Shown: in pieces, positions 27,557-34,924 of the stretch | Numbering within the stretch: position 1 is the first letter of the stretch | Layout: every line of letters starts with the position of its first letter | Origin: Candidatus Crickella caballi | GTDB lineage: Bacteria > Bacillota > Clostridia > Peptostreptococcales > Anaerovoracaceae | NCBI GenBank assembly: GCA_018064665.1 | Contig: JAGHUV010000010.1 | Location: forward strand, 1 to 44,847 | Reading direction: 5' to 3' | DNA: 44,847 bases | The notes under the pieces: model-generated | What the model was told of the DNA's origin: nothing | Database searches by the model: none | What the model saw: only the letters and a program-made list of their open reading frames with translations | Program-made: the position numbers and the translations under genes

Positions 27557-29059
27557 ATGGCAACAATCCTTAAAGAACCATCAAGAACTTTTAATGAATA
27601 TTTACTTATTCCGGGTTATTCCAATGCGGAAGCAAGGCCTGAGAATGTTTCACTTAGAACACCTGTCGTAAAGTTTAAGAAAGGTGAAGAACCTGCTCTC
27701 AGCATGAATATTCCTCTGACTTCTGCAGTAATGCAGGCGGTATCTGATGACGGAATGGCAGTAGCACTTGCCAAAGAAGGTGGAATTTCGTTTATTTTCG
27801 GATCACAGTCAATTGAGAGCCAGGCGGCCATGGTAAGAAGAGCAAAGAATCACAAGGCAGGATTTATACCTAGTGACTCCAATCTGAGACCTGATCAGAC
27901 CCTTCAGGATGTTCTTGATCTGAAAAAGCTTAAGGGACATTCTACAATTGCTATCACTGAAGACGGAACAGCAGAAGGAAAGCTCTGCGGTATCGTTACT
28001 TCCAAGGACTACAGGATCAGCAGAATGTCAATGGATACTCCTATCAGCGAGTTCATGACCCCGTTTGACAAGATGTTTTATGGCAGGGAAGGCATAACTC
28101 TCTCAGAGGCAAATGACATCATCTGGGACAACAAGATCAATCAGCTGCCTATCGTAGACGACAATCAGAGACTGACAGCATTTGTGTTCCGTAAAGACTA
28201 CGACTCTCACAAAGAGCATCCGGACGAGCTGCTGGATGAGGATAAGAGATTCATCGTTGGCGCGGGAATCAACACAAGAGACTATGAAGAAAGAATACCT
28301 GCACTGCTGGACGCAGGTGTAGACATCATGACTATCGACTCTTCCGAAGGATATTCGGAATGGCAGGCAAGGACCATCAAATGGGTAAGAGACAATTACG
28401 GTGATACCGTAAAGATCGGTGCCGGCAACGTCGTCGATGCTGAGGGATTCAATTTCCTCGCAGAGTGTGGAGCGGACTTCATTAAAATCGGTATCGGCGG
28501 AGGCTCTATCTGTATCACAAGAGAGCAGAAGGGTATTGGTAGAGGTCAGGCAAGTGCTGTTATCGAAGTGGCACAGGCAAGAGACGAATACTACAAGAAG
28601 ACCGGCGTATACATTCCTATCTGTTCAGATGGCGGAATCGTATATGACTATCACATGACACTGGCATTGGCAATGGGCGCAGACTTCATCATGCTCGGAA
28701 GATACTTCGCAAGATTTGATGAGTCTCCATCAGAAAAGCTTATGGTAAACGGAACCTTCGTTAAGGAATACTGGGGTGAGGGTTCTGCAAGAGCTCGTAA
28801 CTGGCAGAGATACGACCTCGGCGGAGATGCAAAGCTCAAGTTCGAGGAAGGCGTTGACTCATACGTTCCTTATGCAGGATCACTGCACGATGGAGTTCAG
28901 ATGTCATTAAATAAGGTCAAATCAACAATGTGTAATTGCGGTGTTACTACCATCGCAGACCTCCACAAGAACGCTAAACTGACGCTTGTATCAGCAACAA
29001 GTATCGTAGAGGGTGGAGCTCACGATGTAATGCTCAGAGGCACAACACCGGTAAGATAA
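27557..29059 (+). CDS. guaB: IMP dehydrogenase, Tritrichomonas-like type
   Basis: A 500-residue enzyme that oxidises IMP to XMP, the committed step to GMP. Two CBS modules (about 105-225) interrupt the TIM barrel. The catalytic loop [19 protein letters not shown] places the nucleophilic cysteine at C319, and the mobile flap has R418-Y419 (RARNWQRYD). These are the numbers I recall for Tritrichomonas foetus IMPDH, and [10 protein letters not shown] and [19 protein letters not shown] also match that enzyme rather than the usual bacterial form. An AGGAGAGG site precedes the ATG. guaA follows 24 bases downstream. Confidence 0.93.
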   Translation: MATILKEPSRTFNEYLLIPGYSNAEARPENVSLRTPVVKFKKGEEPALSMNIPLTSAVMQAVSDDGMAVALAKEGGISFIFGSQSIESQAAMVRRAKNHKAGFIPSDSNLRPDQTLQDVLDLKKLKGHSTIAITEDGTAEGKLCGIVTSKDYRISRMSMDTPISEFMTPFDKMFYGREGITLSEANDIIWDNKINQLPIVDDNQRLTAFVFRKDYDSHKEHPDELLDEDKRFIVGAGINTRDYEERIPALLDAGVDIMTIDSSEGYSEWQARTIKWVRDNYGDTVKIGAGNVVDAEGFNFLAECGADFIKIGIGGGSICITREQKGIGRGQASAVIEVAQARDEYYKKTGVYIPICSDGGIVYDYHMTLALAMGADFIMLGRYFARFDESPSEKLMVNGTFVKEYWGEGSARARNWQRYDLGGDAKLKFEEGVDSYVPYAGSLHDGVQMSLNKVKSTMCNCGVTTIADLHKNAKLTLVSATSIVEGGAHDVMLRGTTPVR

Positions 29060-29083
29060 TAATCTCGGATATAGGAGTAGTAA

Positions 29084-30634
29084 ATGAAAAATAAAATTCT
29101 TGTTATAGACTTTGGCGGACAGTACAACCAGCTGGTTGGACGTAGAGTCAGAGAATGCAATGTCTACAGTGAGATCTATTCATACAGGATCGGCGTAGAT
29201 AAAATACGTGAGATGGATCCTAAAGGGGTCATCCTCACAGGCGGACCTAACAGCTGCTATCTCGAGGGTGCACCTCAGCTTGGCAGAGAGCTTTTCGAGA
29301 TGGGAATTCCTGTACTCGGACTCTGCTACGGTGCACAGATGATGCAGTATGTTATGGGCGGAAATGTAGGAATTGCACCGATCAGAGAGTATGGTAAGAC
29401 AAAGACTTACTTCAATACAGAGTCACCATTGTTCAAGGGCCTTCCTGAGGAGAGCATCGTGTGGATGAGCCACACTGATTACATCTCGGAGATGGCGCCG
29501 GGATTTGAGATCATTGCTCACACGGCTGACTGCCCTGTTGCAGCCTGCCAGAACAAGGACATGGGCCTTTATGCAATCCAGTTCCACCCTGAGGTTCTTC
29601 ATACAGAATACGGCAAGCAGATCCTCAGCAATTTCATTCTTGATATCTGCGCCTGCGAGCCTGACTGGAGAATGGATTCATTCGTTGAAGATTCGATCAC
29701 TGCGATCAGAGAGAAGGTTGGAGACGGCAAGGTTCTCCTCGCTCTTTCAGGCGGTGTTGATTCTTCAGTAGCAGCAGGTCTGCTCTCAAGAGCCATAGGA
29801 AACCAGCTTACATGCGTATTCGTAGACCATGGTCTCATGCGTAAAAACGAGGGCGATGAGGTAGAGGCTGTATTCGGACCGGAGGGCGATTTCGACCTCA
29901 ACTTCATTAGAGTGAATGCAGCAGAGAGATACTATGCTAAGCTTGCAGGTGTAACAGATCCTGAGAGAAAGCGTAAAATTATCGGCGAGGAGTTCATCAG
30001 GATCTTCGAGGAGGAGTCAAAGAAGATCGGTGCAGTAGATTTCCTTGCTCAGGGCACGATATATCCGGATGTTGTAGAGTCCGGGCTCGGCGGCGAGTCG
30101 GCTGTGATCAAGTCACACCACAATGTAGGCGGACTTCCTGATTTTGTAGACTTCAAGGATATCATCGAGCCGCTGAGAGACCTCTTCAAGGATGAGGTTC
30201 GCAAGGTAGGTCTGGAGCTTGGACTTCCGGCTGAGCTTGTATTTAGACAGCCTTTCCCGGGCCCAGGTCTCGGTATCAGAATTATCGGTGAGGTAACGGG
30301 CGACAAGGTTAAGATTGTTCAGGATGCAGACTTCATCTACAGAGATGAAATCGCAAAAGCAGTAAAAGAAGGTATCATGGAAGAGCCTAATCAGTACTTC
30401 GCAGCTCTCACCAACGTGAGATCTGTCGGCGTTATGGGTGACTACAGAACCTACGACTATGCAATTGCACTCAGAGCAGTAAAGACGATCGACTTCATGA
30501 CAGCAGAGGCTGCAGACATTCCTGCGAGCGTGCTCCAGAGGGTTATGTCAAGAATCATCAACGAAGTTAACGGAGTTAACAGAGTATTCTATGATATTAC
30601 GAGCAAACCGCCGGGGACGATTGAGATGGAATAA
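29084..30634 (+). CDS. guaA: GMP synthase (glutamine-hydrolysing)
   Basis: A 516-residue enzyme that aminates XMP to GMP. The N-terminal class I glutaminase has C81 (GLCYGAQ) with H168 and E170 (FHPEV); the ATP-pyrophosphatase P-loop is LSGGVDSS (221-228); the C-terminal dimerisation domain ends [11 protein letters not shown]. The last 14 coding bases form the left attachment site of the integrated element, and the protein remains complete. Rejoining across the element would change only the stop codon, TAA to TAG. Confidence 0.97.
   Translation: MKNKILVIDFGGQYNQLVGRRVRECNVYSEIYSYRIGVDKIREMDPKGVILTGGPNSCYLEGAPQLGRELFEMGIPVLGLCYGAQMMQYVMGGNVGIAPIREYGKTKTYFNTESPLFKGLPEESIVWMSHTDYISEMAPGFEIIAHTADCPVAACQNKDMGLYAIQFHPEVLHTEYGKQILSNFILDICACEPDWRMDSFVEDSITAIREKVGDGKVLLALSGGVDSSVAAGLLSRAIGNQLTCVFVDHGLMRKNEGDEVEAVFGPEGDFDLNFIRVNAAERYYAKLAGVTDPERKRKIIGEEFIRIFEEESKKIGAVDFLAQGTIYPDVVESGLGGESAVIKSHHNVGGLPDFVDFKDIIEPLRDLFKDEVRKVGLELGLPAELVFRQPFPGPGLGIRIIGEVTGDKVKIVQDADFIYRDEIAKAVKEGIMEEPNQYFAALTNVRSVGVMGDYRTYDYAIALRAVKTIDFMTAEAADIPASVLQRVMSRIINEVNGVNRVFYDITSKPPGTIEME
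30620..30633 (+). repeat. attL core
   Basis: ATTGAGATGGAATA, identical to 44592-44605. It covers the last codons of guaA (Ile-Glu-Met-Glu) and the first two bases of the stop. Confidence 0.85.
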
Positions 30635-30650
30635 CGAAATATAAAGAAAC

Positions 30651-30698
30651 AAATCCCGAAAACACTGGAATTTCAATGTTCTCGGGATTTTTAATTTT
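30651..30698 (+). terminator. Element-borne terminator for guaA
   Basis: AAATCCCGA (30651-30659) pairs with TCGGGATTT (30682-30690), with a further AACA/TGTT inner stem, followed by TTAATTTT. It lies inside the element, so the element supplies guaA with a replacement terminator. Its A-rich left flank may also stop the leftward transcript of the HEPN-like gene. Confidence 0.75.
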
Positions 30699-30703
30699 GA
30701 TTT

Positions 30704-30721
30704 TGACGCACTTTTGACGCA
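30704..30721. repeat. Left TGACGCA pair (candidate integrase arm sites)
   Basis: TGACGCA at 30704-30710 and 30715-30721, 11 bases start to start, or about one helical turn. The same pair recurs near the right end at 44473-44490 in the same orientation and spacing. Confidence 0.6.
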
Positions 30722-30743
30722 TTGAGCATAGAATAATGCTATT

Positions 30744-31550
30744 TTATCGTTGCAATCCATATGATAATTGATTCTCCTCTTTGAAACAATCTTCATAATT
30801 TTTTATAGATTCTTGAGTTAAAAAGCAAGGTCCGGCCATGTTGGTGTTGCCTAGATACTGTTCTTCTCCATCAACAACTATCTTTATAGGATTCTTCATA
30901 GCTTTTTCATAATCCGGTTTGATTAGACGAAAATGCCTCATAGCCTTTAATTCACCGAGAGTATCGGGGTGTTTTCCCTCAAGTTTGTGGAGTGTATTTT
31001 TTATATAATCAAATACATATTTACCAAAGCCAAGAGCTTCTTCTTTAGTCGCCAATTTGCCTTTGTGAACGACTTGATTTCTTAAGGCAACTTTATTTTT
31101 GTCGAGGAAAGGTGGTAGTTCATTAAAATGTATTGAATACAGAAAGTAAAATGCCCCAAGCTGCCTTTCTGATTGATTGCTGACTTCTTTCCAGAGCTTA
31201 TTAAAGTCCAAATTCATCGAATTGCTCAACATCATTATCTCAATCATATATTCAATAAAACGTTCTAGTGCAGCATTGTATGTTGAAATAGATTCCCGAT
31301 AATAACCATCCATTATGCAATATGTTGCTTGCTGAAAAAGTAATTCATATAACTCAAAGCTTATTGTTAGTCGTGTGAGATGCCCTTTTTCACAAGTGAA
31401 TTCTAAATATGGCCATTTGTCTAACTCTATAGTTGGATATTCCCAATACGGGTAAGAGGGAATATACGGTAGGGTTTTATCCTTATCTTGTTCTTGCCCA
31501 TTGCTGAAACATTGCATACATGAAACTTTTATTTTCAAGGGGTTCACCAC
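30744..31550 (-). CDS. Zinc-ribbon plus HEPN-like protein of unknown function
   Basis: A 268-residue protein. C11/C14 and C53...H57 look like a zinc ribbon at the N-terminus. The central part is strongly helical, and ALRNQVVHKGKLATKEEALGFGKYVFDYI contains an R157-N158-x3-H162 motif, the R-X4-H pattern of HEPN domains, many of which are RNases. It starts at a GTG just seven bases after the stop of the XRE regulator and shares its leftward transcript. The pairing of a DNA-binding repressor with a HEPN-like partner resembles a toxin-antitoxin or defence module, but this is inference; the second in-frame GTG at 31547 could be the start. Confidence 0.6.
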   Translation of the reverse strand: MVNPLKIKVSCMQCFSNGQEQDKDKTLPYIPSYPYWEYPTIELDKWPYLEFTCEKGHLTRLTISFELYELLFQQATYCIMDGYYRESISTYNAALERFIEYMIEIMMLSNSMNLDFNKLWKEVSNQSERQLGAFYFLYSIHFNELPPFLDKNKVALRNQVVHKGKLATKEEALGFGKYVFDYIKNTLHKLEGKHPDTLGELKAMRHFRLIKPDYEKAMKNPIKIVVDGEEQYLGNTNMAGPCFLTQESIKNYEDCFKEENQLSYGLQR

Positions 31551-31557
31551 CTTACTT

Positions 31558-31992
31558 CTATTTTTTGTTATATATCACAGACTCAGGATAAGTGTTTTTC
31601 CACTCTTCATATTCTTCTTTTGTCATGGAGCCATCCTTTGATTTAGAGAAGACCTCACCCCAATCTGAAAGTCTGCTTCTTAAATCCGATCCTGCAGGGA
31701 ATGTAATGTATGTGGCTCCCGGTTCGCATACAAGTGTTGCACCATACTCTTCTTCCAATGCAAATAGAGTGTGCATTACTCCAATATATGATTTAATGTT
31801 AGGATTGGAAATAGCAAATGGGCTGATGTCGAGTGCCCCTGCAATTGCACCAATCTGTTTGTCAGATGGTGTTCTGTTTCCAAGTTCATAGTTTCTAATT
31901 GCCGGTTCACTTAATCCAGCCATTTTAGCAAGTTCCTTCTGGGAAAGACCTTTCTCAGTGCGGAACTTTCTTATTTTCTCACCTATTTTCAT
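31558..31992 (-). CDS. XRE-family repressor
   Basis: A 144-residue regulator with an N-terminal Cro/C1-type helix-turn-helix (IGEKIRKFRTEKGLSQKELAKMAGLSEPAIRNYELGNRTPS, about residues 2-44). The C-terminal part has no motif I know. I chose the ATG at 31992, preceded by GAGGTG at eight bases; a GTG at 32001 would add three residues. It is transcribed away from the integrase operon, and three near-identical palindromes lie between the two. It is the probable master repressor of element excision and transfer and also controls itself and the HEPN-like gene. Confidence 0.85.
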   Translation of the reverse strand: MKIGEKIRKFRTEKGLSQKELAKMAGLSEPAIRNYELGNRTPSDKQIGAIAGALDISPFAISNPNIKSYIGVMHTLFALEEEYGATLVCEPGATYITFPAGSDLRSRLSDWGEVFSKSKDGSMTKEEYEEWKNTYPESVIYNKK

Positions 31993-32022
31993 GACAGTCA
32001 CCTCAATTCCTTTCTATTAACC

Positions 32023-32051
32023 ATTATAACAGCAACAGTTCAATAATGAAA
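32023..32051 (-). promoter_or_regulatory. Leftward promoter for the repressor
   Basis: On the minus strand: TTTCAT (32051-32046), a 17-base spacer and a perfect TATAAT (32028-32023). The first operator lies over the -35 box. Confidence 0.6.
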
Positions 32052-32131
32052 CATTTTTTGCACTAAGGGGTTGGCAGTTCAATAATGAACTGATAAACTA
32101 ACCGTGGTCAAAACAGTTCAAAAACGAACTG
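32036..32131. promoter_or_regulatory. Three palindromic operators at exact 39-bp intervals
   Basis: Sites at 32036-32053 (CAGTTC-AATAAT-GAAACA, right arm degenerate), 32075-32092 (CAGTTC-AATAAT-GAACTG) and 32114-32131 (CAGTTC-AAAAAC-GAACTG). The starts are exactly 39 bases apart. Site 1 overlaps the -35 of the leftward promoter, site 2 the spacer of the rightward promoter and site 3 the downstream transcribed start. A related copy lies near attR (44527-44540). The XRE repressor encoded next door is the obvious ligand. Confidence 0.75.
32071..32099 (+). promoter_or_regulatory. Rightward promoter for the xis-int operon
   Basis: TTGGCA (32071-32076), 17-base spacer, TAAACT (32094-32099). The middle operator fills the spacer, so bound repressor would block RNA polymerase. 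Confidence 0.5.
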
Positions 32132-32168
32132 AGAGGAATAATAAATCTGAACAAAGGAGGTCACTAGA

Positions 32169-32360
32169 ATGATAAATAACGAAAAAAGCGTAATCAGAGC
32201 ACCGGAGATTGCAGAAGTTCTGGAAGTATCCGAAGGATATGCCTACAGATTAATCAGACAGCTTAACAAGGAACTGCAGGAACAGGGCTTCCATACTGTA
32301 TGCGGCAGAGTCAGCAGAGCGTATTTCGAAGAAAAATGCTGCTACAAGAAAAGTGTTTAG
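32169..32360 (+). CDS. Excisionase-like small HTH protein
   Basis: A 63-residue protein with a single helix-turn-helix (RAPEIAEVLEVSEGYAYRLIRQLNKELQEQGF). Small proteins of this pattern commonly precede the integrase in Firmicute elements and probably direct excision or regulate it; I infer that role. An AAAGGAGG site precedes the ATG. The integrase start lies 13 bases past the stop. Confidence 0.7.
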   Translation: MINNEKSVIRAPEIAEVLEVSEGYAYRLIRQLNKELQEQGFHTVCGRVSRAYFEEKCCYKKSV

Positions 32361-32373
32361 GGGAGGTGAACCA

Positions 32374-33465
32374 ATGGCAGTACGTAAAGAAAAAAACAAA
32401 AATACCTGGTACGTGCAGACTTCATTCGTTAACTATATGGGTGAACGAAAGAGAACTACCAAAAGAGGATTTCGTACAAAGAGAACTGCTCTTGAATGGG
32501 AGGAAGAGTTTAAAAGGAGCAATAGCGGCTGCAAGGACATGACCTTAAACTCCCTGTATGAACGGTATAAAGAGGACAATGCTACTAAGATCAGGATTAC
32601 AACCTGGGATAACAAGAATAACATTGTTGAAACAAAGATTCTTCCATTTCTCGGGAACAGAAAGATTAATGAGATTACTCCATCTGACATCCGTGCGTGG
32701 CAGAATCAGATTAAGGCTATGAAGAAGAAAAACGGTAAGCCGTATGCACCGTCATACTTGCGTACTATCAACAATCAACTCAATGCATTGTTTCACCATG
32801 CTAAGAGATTCTACGGTCTAAAAGATGTTCCGACCGAAGTGGCAGGATCAATGGGGTCAACAAAGTGTGAGGAAAAAGAATTCTGGACATTTGAAGAGTA
32901 CAGCAAATTTCTCAAAGAGGTTGCCAACAAACCTGAATCGTACTATGGGTTTGAGCTTCTGTACTGGTGCGGGCTAAGAATCGGTGAACTGCTGGCTCTT
33001 ACTCCTGCAGATTTCAACTTCGATAACAATACCTTTGAAGTGTGCAAGTCATACTCTGTCACTTCAGAAGGGCCTGTAATAGGACCTACCAAGACAGATA
33101 ATGATAGAACTGTTCTTATGCCGGAATTCATTGCTAAGGAAATAAGGATGTTTATAGATTCATTTTATGAGATTGGAGACAATGACCGAATCTTTTCAAG
33201 AAGTGATACCTTCTATCGTCATGAACTGGAGCGAGGTTCTAAAGCAGCCGGAGTAAAGATTCTTTCACCACACGAACTAAGGCATTCACACATAACCAAT
33301 TTGATGTCAATGGGATTCAATGCGGTTGAAATCGGCAACAGAGTTGGCCAGGAATCTGAAAAGATTACCTACAACTATGCACACTCAATGCCGGCCAATC
33401 AGAAGAAGATGATAAATGCACTCGACATGGTAAGAAAGGAGATGGATGATGAGCAAGAAGAATAA
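32374..33465 (+). CDS. int: Tyrosine site-specific integrase
   Basis: A 363-residue recombinase that inserts and excises the element at guaA. An N-terminal arm-DNA-binding domain (TWYVQTSFVNYMGERKRTTKRGF) is followed by a SAM-like core-binding domain (about 55-150) and the catalytic domain. Visible catalytic residues: R202 (CGLRIGEL), K240 (GPTKTDNDR), H300 and R303 (SPHELRHSH) and nucleophile Y335 (ITYNYAH). The second histidine position reads Q325 (RVGQES), a tolerated change. I chose ATG 32374 because GGGGAGGTG lies just before it; the frame extends seven codons further upstream. The last bases overlap the next gene. Confidence 0.93.
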   Translation: MAVRKEKNKNTWYVQTSFVNYMGERKRTTKRGFRTKRTALEWEEEFKRSNSGCKDMTLNSLYERYKEDNATKIRITTWDNKNNIVETKILPFLGNRKINEITPSDIRAWQNQIKAMKKKNGKPYAPSYLRTINNQLNALFHHAKRFYGLKDVPTEVAGSMGSTKCEEKEFWTFEEYSKFLKEVANKPESYYGFELLYWCGLRIGELLALTPADFNFDNNTFEVCKSYSVTSEGPVIGPTKTDNDRTVLMPEFIAKEIRMFIDSFYEIGDNDRIFSRSDTFYRHELERGSKAAGVKILSPHELRHSHITNLMSMGFNAVEIGNRVGQESEKITYNYAHSMPANQKKMINALDMVRKEMDDEQEE

Positions 33466-33763
33466 AGACGATAAAAACAGATTCAGATCCAGAACGATAG
33501 CATTCCGCCTTTCTCCCGAAGAAGCGGATGAACTCGACATGAGATGGAAAATTAGCGGATATAGAATCAAACAGGATTTCATAAGAGACAGTCTATTTCA
33601 TCAGCAGGTTGTAGCAAGGGAAAACCCACAGATGCTGACATCAATGAAGAAGTATCTGCTTCATATCGAGAAACAACTTCAGAACAGAGAATGTATTCAG
33701 GACAGCGGAGATGAAATTCTTGTCACTCTCCAGAGGATGCTGGAAATCCTGGAGGCATTCTAG
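33449..33763 (+). CDS. MobC-like mobilization accessory protein
   Basis: A 104-residue basic protein. FRSRTIAFRLSPEEADELDMRWKISGYRIKQDFIRDSL looks like the ribbon-helix-helix DNA-binding fold of MobC/relaxosome proteins, with a helical C-terminal half. It would bind the transfer origin and help the relaxase. The start could be ATG 33446 or 33449; the latter has the better spacing to AAAGGAG. It overlaps the integrase stop, so transfer and excision genes share a transcript. Confidence 0.65.
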   Translation: MSKKNKDDKNRFRSRTIAFRLSPEEADELDMRWKISGYRIKQDFIRDSLFHQQVVARENPQMLTSMKKYLLHIEKQLQNRECIQDSGDEILVTLQRMLEILEAF

Positions 33764-33784
33764 CAGAGAAAGAAGGTGCTTCAT

Positions 33785-34246
33785 ATGGCGAGAAAGAAAC
33801 AGGTGAAGACTCCGCCTCCAAAGTTTGCAACAGAAGGCACATGGCATATGCATCATGTGATTTTCTTTGATGATCAGCTGACTTCTCCGGCATATATAGC
33901 ACTTTCTGCAAATGCGAAGGAAGTATATACAATACTAAGGATGCAGTATAAAGGGGCATATACAGGGGATACCGTAAAATGTCCATACTCAACCTTCGTG
34001 GAAATGAAACTTCGCAGGGAAACCGTGGCAAGGGCACTGGATCAGCTTGAGTGTTATGGATTTATAGAGATAACCAGAGGAGGTCTGGAGCATAAACCCA
34101 GTGAATATAAACTTTCTGAAAAGTGGAAAACATTAAGCAATCCGGAGGAGCTGAAAAAGGCTGATGCTAAATTCAGAGAACGTCTTGAGATAAAAAAGAA
34201 AGCAAAGGATTATAAGAAAGAGTTCATGGAAAGTCATACAGGATGA
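33785..34246 (+). CDS. Winged-helix DNA-binding protein, possible replication initiator
   Basis: A 153-residue protein. ALSANAKEVYTILRMQYKG ... CPYSTFVEMKLRRETVARALDQLECYGFIEITRGG is a typical winged-helix module as seen in the N-terminal halves of phage and plasmid replication proteins and of element-borne regulators; the C-terminal 40 residues are Lys/Glu-rich. No catalytic replication domain is visible. Four iteron-like repeats start 30 bases past its stop, which makes a role as their binding protein likely. I chose ATG 33785 over the upstream in-frame GTG because AGAAGGTG lies at the right distance. Confidence 0.6.
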   Translation: MARKKQVKTPPPKFATEGTWHMHHVIFFDDQLTSPAYIALSANAKEVYTILRMQYKGAYTGDTVKCPYSTFVEMKLRRETVARALDQLECYGFIEITRGGLEHKPSEYKLSEKWKTLSNPEELKKADAKFRERLEIKKKAKDYKKEFMESHTG

Positions 34247-34275
34247 TACCACCCTGTATGGTAAATATATAAGGA

Positions 34276-34404
34276 GTTCCGAAACCGTAACTTATTGACT
34301 CTGAAAAATAGCTGAAATAAGTAACGGAATCGGAACCAATTGTTTATAAGGTGTTTATTTGCAGGTTCCGAAAGCGTAACTAATTCAAGTGACGAAAACG
34401 GAAC
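34276..34404. repeat. Four iteron-like repeats in alternating orientation
   Basis: Copies near GTTCCGAAAnCGTAACTTATT: 34276-34296 (+), 34316-34336 (-), 34365-34385 (+) and 34387-34404 (-, partly degraded). Together they form two inverted pairs. The arrangement suits binding of a dimeric replication or regulatory protein, so this may be a replication origin used by the excised circle. It lies in the 376-base gene-free stretch between the winged-helix gene and the Cys-rich peptide gene. Confidence 0.65.
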
Positions 34405-34466
34405 TTGAAAATGTTTTCGAAGACGAAATACCGTTCAGTCAACACTATTGTTGGAACAGGCGCTGG

Positions 34467-34494
34467 TTTAAACGCGGTAAAACATGCGTTTTAA
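34467..34494. repeat. Inverted repeat downstream of the iterons
   Basis: TTTAAACGC and GCGTTTTAA with a 10-base centre (one mismatch). It may be part of the origin of replication or transfer. The remaining 120 bases up to the next gene hold no other signal I could recognise beyond AT-rich stretches. Confidence 0.4.
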
Positions 34495-34622
34495 GCAACG
34501 ATAGCATAAAGACCGACCAAGATTACCGCAGAGGCAGGTTTTACAGAAAAAGTGCAGGCTAGCTAAGTTTTTTTGCATAAATACGTGACAAATAATGACA
34601 GCAATGCAGGAGGTGATGTTTT

Positions 34623-34772
34623 ATGAATATTGTGCTTACACCGATTAAAGCAATAAGGGCAAAATGCATTGATTGCTGCTGTGGAGATAAAAAAGAGGTT
34701 AGAGAGTGCAGCATTACAGAATGTCCTATCTGGCCTTACAGGCTGGGTAAGAGACCGGTGAAAAGTGACTAG
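34623..34772 (+). CDS. Cys-rich small protein (49 aa)
   Basis: A 49-residue peptide with five clustered and spaced cysteines: CIDCCCGDKKEVRECSITECPIWPYRLGKRP. Similar small proteins (C-x2-C...EV-x2-C-x4-CP-x2-PYR-x-GKRP) are frequent in Firmicute phages and mobile elements; the spacing suggests a zinc-binding knuckle, function unknown. A GCAGGAGGTG site precedes the ATG, nearly identical to the one before the relaxase. It lies upstream of the structured leader of the relaxase gene. Confidence 0.7.
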   Translation: MNIVLTPIKAIRAKCIDCCCGDKKEVRECSITECPIWPYRLGKRPVKSD

Positions 34773-34789
34773 CAGAGCCCTCGGCGATT

Positions 34790-34893
34790 GAGAGCGAAAT
34801 ACACCCATTGCACAAACCTTGCGGTTTATGACAATGAGTATTTCGCCTCGCAGGGGCGCCTCGCGGAGGCGAGCATCGGCTAAAGCACGATGC
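34790..34893. other. Three consecutive hairpins before the relaxase; candidate oriT
   Basis: Hairpin 1: GCGAAATAC (34794-34802) with GTATTTCGC (34838-34846), extended by CATTG/CAATG and AAACC/GGTTT around a TTGC loop. Hairpin 2: CGCCTC-GCG-GAGGCG (34857-34871). Hairpin 3: GCATCG/CGATGC (34873-34893). This dense, GC-richer structure fills the space between the Cys-rich gene and the relaxase gene, the usual place for a MobQ-type transfer origin. A structured leader RNA is the alternative. Confidence 0.5.
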
Positions 34894-34924
34894 TGATAGA
34901 GATAAAAACGCAGGAGGTGATGCC

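Noticed and set aside
34247-34622. CRISPR array from the repeated GTTCCG phrases
   Set aside because: The four repeats alternate in orientation with uneven spacing and no cas genes are present; iterons or operators fit better.
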